This document shows, in pieces, positions 26,594 to 35,799 of a stretch of DNA of 64,000 bases. The stretch's first letter is position 1. Every line of letters starts with the position of its first letter. The stretch lies in contig JBLNBN010000023.1 of NCBI GenBank assembly GCA_050260015.1, forward strand, positions 1 through 64,000. Direction: 5' to 3'. A program made the position numbers and the translations under genes. Origin of the DNA: JBLNBN01 sp050260015. Lineage in GTDB: Bacteria > Bacteroidota > Ignavibacteria > Kapaibacteriales > UBA2268. The notes under the pieces were generated by a model. The model saw nothing but the letters and a program-made list of their open reading frames with translations, was not told the origin of the DNA and searched no databases.

Positions 26594-27472
26594 TTAGAAT
26601 TTTAAAGGCTTGGGCGGGTCGACCGTATAGTCGTAGAATCCGCAGTTGGTCTTTCGGCCGAGCCTTCCGGCGGCGACTAATTTTCGCAGGAGAGGCGCCG
26701 GGGCGAAACGAGGATTCCCAATATCGTTATGCAGGACGTTCATTATGGAGAGAGTCGTGTCCAAACCAATTAGATCGGCCAGCATCAGCGGTCCCATTGG
26801 GTGCGCGAACCCAAGCCTGGCAGTCTTATCGATATCGGCCGTCTGGGCGATCCCTTCCATCAAGGTCCAAATGGCTTCGTTAATTAGCGGCATTAATATC
26901 CTGTTGGCGATAAAGCCTGGAAAATCCTTCGAGACAGCCGGCTCCTTGCCGAGCGCAAGCGTTAGCTGGCAGATCGTTTTATGAGTTTCCTCGCTCGTAA
27001 GCAGCCCTGGAATTATCTCGACGAGCTTCATTACCGGTACCGGGTTCATAAAGTGCATGCCTATGACCTTGTCCGGTCGCTTTGTTCGCGAAGCTATCTC
27101 GGTTATGGATATAGTCGAGGTGTTCGAGGCGAGAATTACCTCGGGGGCAAGCGATTTGTCGAGTCGCTCGAATATCTCGAATTTGATCTTCTTATCCTCG
27201 GGGGCGGCTTCTATTGCGAGGCTAACGTCGTTAATAGATTCCAATTTCGACGCGGTCGCTATCGAGGATATCGTCGTTTCAGCGTCCGCTTCAGTTATAA
27301 CGCCCTTCTTTAGCTGCCTGATCAAATTGTTCTCGATCGTCGCGAGCGCGCGCTCGACGGCCTGCGGATATGGGTCGTACAGGTATACCTTTACGCCGCT
27401 GTGAGCAAATACGTGCGCTATGCCGTTGCCCATGGTGCCGGCCCCGACCACTAAGACTTTGTTTGTTTCCAA
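26594..27472 (-). CDS. 3-hydroxyacyl-CoA / 3-hydroxybutyryl-CoA dehydrogenase
   Basis: A 292-residue cytoplasmic NAD-dependent dehydrogenase. The Rossmann start VVGAGTMGNGIAHVFAHSG and acidic YLYDP bind NAD. ASNTSTISITEIA, GMHFMNPVPVMKLVEII (catalytic His-Glu region) and FPGFIANRILMPLINEA (Asn) are the family signatures. The C-terminal helical domain has LGFAHPMGPLMLADLIGLD. The length equals Hbd/FadB2-type single-domain enzymes. It oxidises 3-hydroxyacyl-CoA or works in reverse in butyrate-type metabolism. No thiolase or crotonase gene is nearby. It lies 35 bases downstream of the TamB gene on the same strand. Confidence 0.93.
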   Translation of the reverse strand: METNKVLVVGAGTMGNGIAHVFAHSGVKVYLYDPYPQAVERALATIENNLIRQLKKGVITEADAETTISSIATASKLESINDVSLAIEAAPEDKKIKFEIFERLDKSLAPEVILASNTSTISITEIASRTKRPDKVIGMHFMNPVPVMKLVEIIPGLLTSEETHKTICQLTLALGKEPAVSKDFPGFIANRILMPLINEAIWTLMEGIAQTADIDKTARLGFAHPMGPLMLADLIGLDTTLSIMNVLHNDIGNPRFAPAPLLRKLVAAGRLGRKTNCGFYDYTVDPPKPLKF

Positions 27473-27507
27473 GCTCGCTCCTCTTTAGTTAATTACTAAA
27501 TTATTTT

Positions 27508-30500
27508 TTACCAACTACCGCCAAGCCTCAGCTTGACCTCCCATATCTTCGGGTCGTCGTATGTCGTTTGGACATTTGGATTTAACGAATAAGTTGTTTG
27601 CAGTATTATATTATTCAAAAAACCGGCCTCGACGGAAAATGGGACGTCCACAACTATACGGTTGCTCGAGTAAAAATCGGTTAAGGAGCCGCCGATCCTC
27701 CACGTGACGTTGCCGTACGTGCCCGTAATATTTAAATTGGCGTTGTCGAGCGAAGTCGAGCGCCCCTGGAAGTCCAGGTCGACGCTTTGGATAACGCCCG
27801 TACGGAGGAAAATATCAGTCAGGGTGGAGGACGCTACGTTCGTAAACCCGGACGAAGCGACTTCGTTCAATTGATTCGAGCCGAACGCCGAAGGCGCCGC
27901 GCCTTTAGTCCTGCCTGTCAGCAGCAGCATGAGAGCGTCCTCGTTTATCTTGCTCTCGTCGCCCGTCGCTTCCTGCCCGTCTATTTCGTAGCCGAAGCGC
28001 ATTATTGGAACTTCCTTTGTGCCGGTTATGTATATCTTGACTTTATACCGCCTTACCGAGGCTCCCTCGGTCTGAGAGCCGTTGTACTCGGCGAGCAAAT
28101 TTAGATTTGGGTTAGTAATGTCGCCCGAGGGGAAGGAGATCGAGCCTTCGGTGTTCATCATCCTGAACGTCTTGAACATCGAGCCCTCCTTTACCTGTAG
28201 CTCGCCGTAGAGATTTGCGTTGGGATTATATCGCTTTTTAACGTACCTAATCGGGACGCTCGGATCGTTCGTGCCGATCTTTGCGTAGACGTCGCCGATC
28301 GTTCCAAGCTCGATAACTACCTGGAAATTACCTTCTATTTGCGCCGCGATGTCGAGATTCATCATTTCCATCATGGAAATATTCTCGTCGCGGAACGTCT
28401 CGTCCTGCTGCTTGACGTTCCTGCTCGTCGTGTCGACGCGGACTTTGGCGGTGTCCGGGTAGTTATAGAATACGAATTCCCTGTTGTCCCCCTTAATGTA
28501 ATACTCAAAGCTCGTACGGGTAACCGTCGTCGTGGAGCGTCCGGGAGGCATACGTAGATTGCCCTCGTTAATTACAAGGTCGCCGGAGAGGTTAGGCTCC
28601 TTAAGCGAGCCGTTAAAACGAATAGGACGCGCGCCGGTGGACATGATGAACGTGCCGTAAAGATTCGGCATAGTCTCCTCGGAGGCGTCGCTTAGCACGA
28701 GGAACCGGTTTAAGCTCGCAGTAATGTCGATATCGCTGATCGCCATATCCTTCATAGAGATAGAGCCTTTTATGTCGGCTTTGCCGCCCGGCGAATCGTC
28801 GGAAGTGTTGTTAAGCGTCAGGTTCTTTATGTCAATTTTTTCTTTATTGATCGTAATAGAGCCGTTTGCGTAGTAGCCAATATTGGTCGGTTGAAGCACG
28901 AAGTAAGAGCCGATCAAATTTACGTAGCCCTCGTAGTTAATGTCTTTCGGCAGCGTGCCGGTAAGGGCGAACTGGGCGTCCGCGCGACCGCTCAGGCTGC
29001 TGACCGTGGGCACGAAGGGAGAAATAAGCTCCAATGGGATTTTGTTGGCTATCAGCGCGACGTTTATCGGCTCCTTCGATTTCTTAGTCGAATCCCCGCC
29101 CATAGCTACCGGGAACGAGCGAATGTCGACGTTAAGGAGCGTCAGCGAATCCCGGACGCTGTCGCGCGGCACGTAAAGCCTTGCGCCGCCCATGGCTATT
29201 GAATTTTTATAGAGAGCGTCCAAATCGAAATTGCCGATCTTCATCTTAGCATATTGAATTTTCGTCATTCGCGCCTGCGCGCTTACTTCGGGAGCGGAGA
29301 GCTTGCCGTTTGCCGTAACCACGATCGAATCTATCATACCATAGAAGGAGTTCAGCTTGTCCTGATCCTCCGCGGGCATTATCTGCACGATATCATGGAG
29401 CTGGAAGTTCTCGATGCGCGCGACAACGTTTCGCGCTTCGCCGTTTTCCAAAGCCCCCGTTATCTGTATCCTTTCCGCGTTCGCGCGCGAGAACTTCGCG
29501 CTTTGAATCGTAACGCTGTTCTGGGTTATGTCGGCAATTATAGGTTCGTCAGTCTTCCAGAGGAAGCGCTCCTGGTAATTAATCGCCGCGGAGTCGATCG
29601 TCACTTTCATGCGCGGCCTGTCGAGCGTCACGGTTCCGCCCAACCCAGCGAATATATCGTTATTGACCGAGGAGCGTATCTTGAAGACGGCCTTATTGTC
29701 CGCCAGCTTTCCGTAAATACGCGGCTTAGTAAATATCGTCCCGTTGAAGTCGATATCTCCCGTTTCGATCACGCTCATTTCCAGGTACTTAAATTCGGGC
29801 GTAGTATCGTTTAGGTCGAGTCGCATATCGCCGCTGATAAATAGCGGTTGCGCGCGGAAATACATGCCGGAATCGCGGTAATAGACTTCCTTCACGTTGA
29901 TGGAATCTATCGTAAGCCGCGTATGCGAGCTGTCCGAGATCATTTTCAGAGCTAAGTTCGCCTTTGCGGAAAGCTGCTTGTCGGGCATAAAGGCCCCGAG
30001 CGGGGCGACGTCGATTAGCTCGACGTTAAGCGACGCGTCGAAGAGCGAGCGGGGCAGCTTAATGCCGGCGGCGGGTTTTATTTCCGTGGAAACGAACCTT
30101 AGCGTGTCCTGCGATCTATCCTTCGGGAAGATTTCCCCGATCCTGTCGTTCAATAGCTTTATTAAGTAATCGGCCTGGAGCGCGAACGTTTCCGTTATAT
30201 CGCTGATCTTATACTTGCCGGAAAGCGTCGCGTTAAAGTAATCGGAGTTAAGTTGGACCGTCTTGCCATCCGCCGTACGGAATATATGGGCGTCTACCGA
30301 GAAGGGGAATAACGCGCGGTCCTCGAATAGCGCTTCCGTGATTCGGATCTGCGCGTCGGCGAGTATGGAATCGAGCTCGATGCCCTTGCCGCGGATCGTT
30401 AAGCCGCCGCTTACGTGCTCTGGCAATGAAGCGGTTTTAGCTATATGGGTTAAGTCCAAACCCGTAAAGTCCACGTTCAGCTCGTAGAAGGGCGATTTCA

Positions 30501-32145
30501 TGTCGGAGAGATTCACGATGCCGGACGCCCTCAATTTTGAATAGTTTTCATTGAAGACATCCGTTTTTTCGTAGCGGATCACTTTCGGCATTAAAGCGTA
30601 AAGAGTATCGAGCGCAATGACGCCTCCGGGAGCGACCGTCGCGTCGAGCTTTAGCTGGTCGAGCGTATAGCCGTATGCCGAGGAGCGCGAAGCGAGCGCG
30701 CTGATCTTCGCGCTCATGTTCTTTAAGTCCGTGCCCCTTCCGCTCGCGTCTATTTCCGCGTTAAGATCGCTAGCCATGGACGGATTATTTAATATTTTAG
30801 AGAGGTCGAGCTTTCGTACGCTGAGGTCGGCGAAGTAATCCATCACTTCCTTGCCGAAGCCCGCGCTGGCCTTGCCGCGAATGTCGCCCGCAGCCGTTTT
30901 TACGTCCATTTCCGCGCTGGCGCCCCGCAGGTCGCCCTTTAGCCTCATTACGTCCAGCTTCGCCTCGCCGAAAGAGGGCAGTTTCCCGAAATCGAACGTA
31001 GGCAGCATAATGACGAAATCGCTTTTGACGAGGTAGCTGCCGCTCAGGTCCGCTTCGTATTTCATGTTCGGACCCATTACGTCCAATAGCCTGCCGGTAA
31101 GGTTTACGTTCGTTTTGGAATAGACGGCCTCGAATTTCTTGATGTTCATGTCGTCGAGCGTTCCGTCGGCGACGAGCTCGAGCGAAGGGGTTCCCTGCAC
31201 GCGGAAAGGCGCGTTCGCGAACCGCTTTATGTCGGATTGCGAAATGCTTTTGGCGTTAACCGTCGCCCAGAAATAGGACTTCGTTAAGTCCATCTCCGTG
31301 GAATCGCCGAATAGGTTAAACCTGCCCATCTTCGCGTACATCCACATATCGGTGGAATCGGTTTGCAGATTTAATTTCCTGGCCTCGAGGTACTTATTAT
31401 TTATAGTCGCCTGTACGGAGAATTTTTTAAGATTGAATCCGGAGACCTTCTCCTTTGCGTTCAGATTTTTAATGTCCGCATAATACGACTTTCTACCGAG
31501 ATCGATTTTCGCGCTCAAATTAATATTGAGGTCGTTTAAATCCATGTGGGAATAGTTAATTCGGTATGTAGGCGTTAGATCTTTAAGCGAATCGACCAAT
31601 AAGACGCGCCCGCGCACGAGCGAAACTTTCCTTGCGTCGATTATCCATTTAGAAGGTTTAGAGGGCGTAGTACTGGGCGGCGAGATGTGATTTACGTTCC
31701 AGGTGCTGTCGCGGGAGCGCAGCAGCTTTAAGGTGTAGTGCTCGAGCGTTACGTTATTTAATATAACCCTTCCAACCAGCAAGGGCTCGTAGAGCACGTC
31801 TATCGTGGCGCGTTTTACGTTGGCGACGGTATCGCCCGAAGCCAAAACCCGAAGTCCATAGAGCTTTATGCCCTGCAGGCCCGCGAATTGAATGTCGTCG
31901 AGCTCTATCCTGCCCGTTAATCCTTTGTTTACGAACCCAAGCCCCGTCTTCAGAGCCCAATGCCTAAACCCGTAAAACTGGGATAAGAACAAAACCGTCG
32001 AAGATATTAGCATAACGGCCAATATGATAAACAGGAAAGTCTTTAATAGGAACAGCGCGGCCCTCTTTAAAAGATTTCCCTTTTTTTTCTTTTCAATCTT
32101 ATCTAACGTTAGCGAAGGTTCGCTTTCTATCTTACGCTCATCCAT
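27508..32145 (-). CDS. TamB-like translocation/assembly module protein (DUF490)
   Basis: A 1545-residue inner-membrane-anchored, periplasm-spanning protein. A basic N-terminus (KIEKKKKGNLLKR) is followed by one membrane anchor (about 30-55, LLKTFLFIILAVMLISSTV). A very long beta-rich body resembles the AsmA/TamB bridge proteins that move phospholipid or help outer-membrane assembly. The C-terminal 400 residues carry the TamB domain, with repeated beta strands such as GELQVKEGSMFKTFRMMNTEG and a terminal RIGGSL..LRLGGSW. No BamA/TamA-type partner is adjacent. It is divergent from the sensor-kinase gene at 32360 across 214 AT-rich bases. Confidence 0.88.
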   Translation of the reverse strand: MDERKIESEPSLTLDKIEKKKKGNLLKRAALFLLKTFLFIILAVMLISSTVLFLSQFYGFRHWALKTGLGFVNKGLTGRIELDDIQFAGLQGIKLYGLRVLASGDTVANVKRATIDVLYEPLLVGRVILNNVTLEHYTLKLLRSRDSTWNVNHISPPSTTPSKPSKWIIDARKVSLVRGRVLLVDSLKDLTPTYRINYSHMDLNDLNINLSAKIDLGRKSYYADIKNLNAKEKVSGFNLKKFSVQATINNKYLEARKLNLQTDSTDMWMYAKMGRFNLFGDSTEMDLTKSYFWATVNAKSISQSDIKRFANAPFRVQGTPSLELVADGTLDDMNIKKFEAVYSKTNVNLTGRLLDVMGPNMKYEADLSGSYLVKSDFVIMLPTFDFGKLPSFGEAKLDVMRLKGDLRGASAEMDVKTAAGDIRGKASAGFGKEVMDYFADLSVRKLDLSKILNNPSMASDLNAEIDASGRGTDLKNMSAKISALASRSSAYGYTLDQLKLDATVAPGGVIALDTLYALMPKVIRYEKTDVFNENYSKLRASGIVNLSDMKSPFYELNVDFTGLDLTHIAKTASLPEHVSGGLTIRGKGIELDSILADAQIRITEALFEDRALFPFSVDAHIFRTADGKTVQLNSDYFNATLSGKYKISDITETFALQADYLIKLLNDRIGEIFPKDRSQDTLRFVSTEIKPAAGIKLPRSLFDASLNVELIDVAPLGAFMPDKQLSAKANLALKMISDSSHTRLTIDSINVKEVYYRDSGMYFRAQPLFISGDMRLDLNDTTPEFKYLEMSVIETGDIDFNGTIFTKPRIYGKLADNKAVFKIRSSVNNDIFAGLGGTVTLDRPRMKVTIDSAAINYQERFLWKTDEPIIADITQNSVTIQSAKFSRANAERIQITGALENGEARNVVARIENFQLHDIVQIMPAEDQDKLNSFYGMIDSIVVTANGKLSAPEVSAQARMTKIQYAKMKIGNFDLDALYKNSIAMGGARLYVPRDSVRDSLTLLNVDIRSFPVAMGGDSTKKSKEPINVALIANKIPLELISPFVPTVSSLSGRADAQFALTGTLPKDINYEGYVNLIGSYFVLQPTNIGYYANGSITINKEKIDIKNLTLNNTSDDSPGGKADIKGSISMKDMAISDIDITASLNRFLVLSDASEETMPNLYGTFIMSTGARPIRFNGSLKEPNLSGDLVINEGNLRMPPGRSTTTVTRTSFEYYIKGDNREFVFYNYPDTAKVRVDTTSRNVKQQDETFRDENISMMEMMNLDIAAQIEGNFQVVIELGTIGDVYAKIGTNDPSVPIRYVKKRYNPNANLYGELQVKEGSMFKTFRMMNTEGSISFPSGDITNPNLNLLAEYNGSQTEGASVRRYKVKIYITGTKEVPIMRFGYEIDGQEATGDESKINEDALMLLLTGRTKGAAPSAFGSNQLNEVASSGFTNVASSTLTDIFLRTGVIQSVDLDFQGRSTSLDNANLNITGTYGNVTWRIGGSLTDFYSSNRIVVDVPFSVEAGFLNNIILQTTYSLNPNVQTTYDDPKIWEVKLRLGGSW

Positions 32146-32273
32146 TTCTAATCTGTAACTTTTTCGAAGTTTATCTGTTATTTATTTATTAAAAACAAAA
32201 TAAAATTACCTGATAATTGTTATATTACGTTGTAATAAATTTAATTATGTAACGATGAATATTAAATAATATT

Positions 32274-32288
32274 TGGCACAGTATATGC
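32274..32288 (+). promoter_or_regulatory. possible sigma54 (-24/-12) promoter
   Basis: TGGCAC-AGTAT-ATGC matches TGGCAC-N5-TTGC with one mismatch and exact GG-to-GC spacing. The GG is at 32275-32276 and the GC at 32287-32288. Transcription would begin near 32300, leaving a leader of about 60 bases. The leader contains a small hairpin, AGGGG / CCCCT, at 32310-32326. Whether this organism has RpoN is not known from the window. Confidence 0.4.
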
Positions 32289-32359
32289 TTTATTAGTTGT
32301 ATTGTTATTAGGGGCGAGCAACCCCTCCAAATATTGGAATATTATATAATATACTTATA

Positions 32360-33967
32360 ATGAACGAAATAATTTCAAAAATATCCCTCAGAACGCGACT
32401 GACAATTTGGTACGGGGCAATCGTCTTCCTTACCCTAATTGGCTTCGGTTATTGGATTTACAGCGAAGTGCGGAGCGACCTGCAGCAAAATCTTGACGCT
32501 TCGCTTTACGATTATGCCGGCATTTTGAAGTCTTACGTCTCAAAGCAGCTTCCCGTTGCAAACGAGCCCAATTATCAGGCCAAAAGCCATGCCGGAATGG
32601 AAAAAATGCGCGCCGCTCGTTACGAGGATTCTCTTCTAATGGCGGCTTTCATCCGTGATCTTAATAAGCAAGCTCCCTATCATCCGCAGAATTTCTACGT
32701 GCAGATCGCTACCTTCGACGGCTCCGTAATTTGGCGTTCCTTGAACCTAAAAGGTAAATCGCTACCCCAACCTGCGAGCTATTCTCAATTAGCGCGTATT
32801 AATCGTGATTCGTTAAGGGGAGTAGAATATAGGACTTATAAATATACTCCCAAAGTCCTGGCGCACCCGTTTATGACCGGTAAGGCCGGGGACTCGATCT
32901 TCGCCGCCGTTCAATTTGACGGACAGCCGGTCCGGCTTTTCGCGATCAGAACTCCTAACGCCACAATCGTCGCAGGCTTCCCGCTAACCGAAACCAACCG
33001 GACGCTCTCGGCTATAATGCGGGCGATGGCGTTTTCTATACCTTTAATACTATTTATTTCCGGGCTGGGCGGCTACTTAATAGCTAAATACTCGCTCAAG
33101 CCGCTCGACGAGATCAATAAGACCGCCCTTGCGATAACGGCCAACAGGCTTTCAGCCAGGATACCCCAGAGCGGAGCGGACGACGAACTGAACAGGCTGT
33201 CGATAACTCTGAATAAAATGATTGAGAGGCTCGAACGCTCCTTCGAGCAAGTAAAGCGCTTCACTTCCGACGCCTCGCACGAGCTTCGCACCCCGCTGAC
33301 TATCCTTCGGGGCGAGCTCGAAGTCGCCTTGCGCGAGGAGCATACCGAGGAAGATTACCAGGTGATATTGCTTAGCGCGCTCGAGGAAGTCAATAGATTG
33401 ACCAACGTCGTCGAAATGCTTCTGGAGCTTTCAAGGGCGGATACGGGGCAATTAGTATTAAAGCTGCGCAACGACAACCTTAGCAAGCTGCTAATGGACA
33501 TTTGCGAGGACGCGGAAATATTGGCTGAAATGAGGAATATAAAGGTTGTTACCAAGGTGCAGCAGGACATATTCCTGCCGTTCGACTCCCCGCGCTTGCA
33601 CCAGGCTTTGATCAACCTCGTCGACAACGCTATTAAATATAACGTCGAGAACGGCGAGTTAAGGATCGAGCTAAAAACTGAAGGCGACAGCGCGGTGATT
33701 ACTATTGCCGACACAGGCCACGGGATGACCGAAGATAGCGTTAAACATATTTTCGAAAGATTCTACCGCGTGCATACCAACAAAACTAAGGGCATACAGG
33801 GCAATGGATTGGGGCTTTCTATTGTTAAATGGATCGTGGATTCGCACCGCGGCATGATCTCCGTGGAAAGCAAGCTGGGCGAAGGTACTGCCTTTACCAT
33901 TAAATTGCCATATACCGAGAATTCAAACGAGCCGGTAATTGAAAACGCGAACATTGCGAAGAATTAA
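32360..33967 (+). CDS. membrane sensor histidine kinase with HAMP domain (orphan)
   Basis: A 535-residue two-pass sensor kinase. TM1 (about 15-35, WYGAIVFLTLIGFGYWIY), a periplasmic sensor region of about 180 residues, and TM2 (about 222-245) lead to HAMP. HisKA has His307 in SHELRTPLT, and HATPase_c has NLVDNAIKYN, DTGHGM and GNGLGLSIVKW. This is the EnvZ/PhoR/CusS-like architecture normally paired with an OmpR-type regulator, but no response regulator flanks it. A sigma54-like site lies upstream and a bidirectional terminator follows. The partner must be elsewhere in the genome. Confidence 0.93.
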   Translation: MNEIISKISLRTRLTIWYGAIVFLTLIGFGYWIYSEVRSDLQQNLDASLYDYAGILKSYVSKQLPVANEPNYQAKSHAGMEKMRAARYEDSLLMAAFIRDLNKQAPYHPQNFYVQIATFDGSVIWRSLNLKGKSLPQPASYSQLARINRDSLRGVEYRTYKYTPKVLAHPFMTGKAGDSIFAAVQFDGQPVRLFAIRTPNATIVAGFPLTETNRTLSAIMRAMAFSIPLILFISGLGGYLIAKYSLKPLDEINKTALAITANRLSARIPQSGADDELNRLSITLNKMIERLERSFEQVKRFTSDASHELRTPLTILRGELEVALREEHTEEDYQVILLSALEEVNRLTNVVEMLLELSRADTGQLVLKLRNDNLSKLLMDICEDAEILAEMRNIKVVTKVQQDIFLPFDSPRLHQALINLVDNAIKYNVENGELRIELKTEGDSAVITIADTGHGMTEDSVKHIFERFYRVHTNKTKGIQGNGLGLSIVKWIVDSHRGMISVESKLGEGTAFTIKLPYTENSNEPVIENANIAKN

Positions 33968-33985
33968 GTTCAATCGATTAACTAT

Positions 33986-34024
33986 AAAAAAAAGGCCGGA
34001 GGCGAAAAGCGCCCGGCCTTTTTT
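33986..34024. terminator. bidirectional rho-independent terminator
   Basis: Inverted repeat AAAAAAGGCCGG / CCGGCCTTTTTT (33988-33999 and 34013-34024), extended by GCG/CGC inside the loop. It lies between the convergent sensor-kinase and GT2 genes. Confidence 0.9.
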
Positions 34025-34046
34025 GCAAGTATTATAAATATTCCGC

Positions 34047-34784
34047 TTAATATATCTTACTCTTGATGATCCCGGCCCGGTGGAACAGGTGGCAGGTGGA
34101 AGTCTTCAGCACGCCGAAGCCGTACTTAACGCTGCGCGAGAAGTTAATCGAGCTGGCTTCCTCGAAGTATTTTGTCGGGCAGGTAATTTCGGCTATCTCG
34201 AACCCCGCCATAAACAGCTGGGAGATCATTTGATTGTCGAATACGAAGTCGTCCGAGTTTTCCATAAATTTAATGGAGCGAAGAGCTTCCGCCGAAAAAG
34301 CGCGATAGCCGGTATGGTACTCCGAGAGCTTTTGATTTATAAGCACGTTCTGGGTGAGCGTCAGGAATCGGTTCGCGACGTACTTGTAGAATGGCATGCC
34401 GCCCCGAAGCGCCCCTTTCCCCAAAATCCTGGAAGCAAGCACGACGGAATATAGCCCCGATCCGATTAAATGCGCCATGGAAGGAATGAGCAGGGGAGTG
34501 TACTGGTAGTCGGGGTGGAGCATTATTACTATGTCGGCCCCGATTTCCAGGGCTTTGCTGTAGCAGGACTTTTGATTGCCGCCGTACCCGCGATTCTTAT
34601 CGTGCTTTATGATATGCTTTATACCGAGCTTTTTACCGACCTCATAAGTAGCGTCGCGGCTCGCGTCGTCGACTAATATAACGTCGTCCACAATGTTAAA
34701 ATCAATTTCCTGGTAAGTTTTTTCAAGCGTCAGCTCCGCATTGTAAGCCGGTAGTACGACCGCTACTTTCTTCCCGCATACCAT
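34047..34784 (-). CDS. glycosyltransferase family 2 (polyprenyl-phosphate sugar transferase-like)
   Basis: A 245-residue GT-A enzyme. It begins VAVVLPAYNAELTLEKTYQEI and has the nucleotide-sugar motifs VILVDDASRDAT and MLHPDYQYTP (DxD variant H-P-D). HTGYRAFSAEAL and NSDDFVFDNQM are also typical of dolichol- and undecaprenyl-phosphate mannosyl/glucosyl transferases. There is no C-terminal membrane pair, so it resembles the soluble single-domain forms. It probably charges a lipid carrier with a sugar for a surface polymer. It is monocistronic, ending at the bidirectional terminator and divergent from the cytochrome-b gene. Confidence 0.88.
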   Translation of the reverse strand: MVCGKKVAVVLPAYNAELTLEKTYQEIDFNIVDDVILVDDASRDATYEVGKKLGIKHIIKHDKNRGYGGNQKSCYSKALEIGADIVIMLHPDYQYTPLLIPSMAHLIGSGLYSVVLASRILGKGALRGGMPFYKYVANRFLTLTQNVLINQKLSEYHTGYRAFSAEALRSIKFMENSDDFVFDNQMISQLFMAGFEIAEITCPTKYFEEASSINFSRSVKYGFGVLKTSTCHLFHRAGIIKSKIY

Positions 34785-34874
34785 GTCAAAAAAGCTCCTT
34801 TGGCAAGTAAGTTTTAATCAGTTATTTCGTATTTTTGAAATTCATGTTTCGTAGAATACAAATATATCAAATTA

Positions 34875-35783
34875 ATGATTATACTTTTAATAATATTAGT
34901 CCGAATCGCCTTTATCAGCTTCGTTTCAGGCAATGTAATCAAGTTTATCCGAATCGCGCGCGCGCCGCAGAATCTTCGATGGGAGCTCTACCCGATACCC
35001 GGTAGGGCGGCCGGGGAGCCCGTGTCGGGTAAAGCGGCTCGCAAGGTAAAGGAACTTTCCACTATAGTTAAGGAAGTCTTTACCCTAAGTTCCGTTCGCG
35101 AAGGCAACCCGAAGCTCTGGGCCCCGAGCCTATTTATGCACTGGGCCATTTATTTATTAATTGCTATAATCGCGATAAACGTCGCTTGCGCGCTGCTCGG
35201 CGCGGCCGATCTTGCTGTTCCGGCTACATCGATTCTTACGACTATCGCCGCTCCAGCGGGCATTATCGGCGCAGGCTGGATACTCTTTTTGCGCGCCTTC
35301 TACATTCCCTTAAAGAACTATTCCAATAGGGGACATTACTTCTTCGCAACGCATTTATTTGCCGTTTTCCTTGCGATCGGCATTTTTATGATAACTACCG
35401 GCCTGGAACCGTCGTGGGCCGGGGCGCCTAAGTTTTCCGAGCGCCTGTACGAATTTATCGGCGCGACCCTTGGACTTTCAACATACTCTCAATCGTATAA
35501 ATTTCCAGAAGCCGAGAACGTTTTCTATTTTGCGGTCGCCGCCACGGCCCTGTTCTTCCTGTACCTGCCGGCGACGCATATGACTCACTTTTTTGCTAAA
35601 TACTTCACATATCATCAAATACGTTGGGACGACGAGCCCGCCTCCGGGAAAATTAAAAAGCGCATCGCTCGCCAACTCGGCTATACGGTCGATTGGGCCG
35701 CGCCGCATATAGCTCCCGACGGCAAAGAAACCTGGCTTGCGATCGCTACAAAGCGCGAGAGCAAGGAAGACAATAATTTATAA
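34875..35783 (+). CDS. NarI/DsrM-like cytochrome b membrane subunit
   Basis: A 302-residue inner-membrane protein with five or six membrane segments. Candidate heme-b ligands are in MHWAIYLL, GHYFFATHLFAVF and THMTHFFAKYFTYH. Similar proteins (the nitrate reductase gamma family) pass quinol electrons to a cytoplasmic or membrane Fe-S partner such as an HdrD-like protein. Here no Fe-S gene follows; the next gene is an M28 peptidase that starts 16 bases downstream. The HdrCD-like protein at 52695 has its own similar membrane domain. The electron acceptor is therefore unknown. Confidence 0.75.
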   Translation: MIILLIILVRIAFISFVSGNVIKFIRIARAPQNLRWELYPIPGRAAGEPVSGKAARKVKELSTIVKEVFTLSSVREGNPKLWAPSLFMHWAIYLLIAIIAINVACALLGAADLAVPATSILTTIAAPAGIIGAGWILFLRAFYIPLKNYSNRGHYFFATHLFAVFLAIGIFMITTGLEPSWAGAPKFSERLYEFIGATLGLSTYSQSYKFPEAENVFYFAVAATALFFLYLPATHMTHFFAKYFTYHQIRWDDEPASGKIKKRIARQLGYTVDWAAPHIAPDGKETWLAIATKRESKEDNNL

Positions 35784-35799
35784 CTGGAAAATGTATAAT

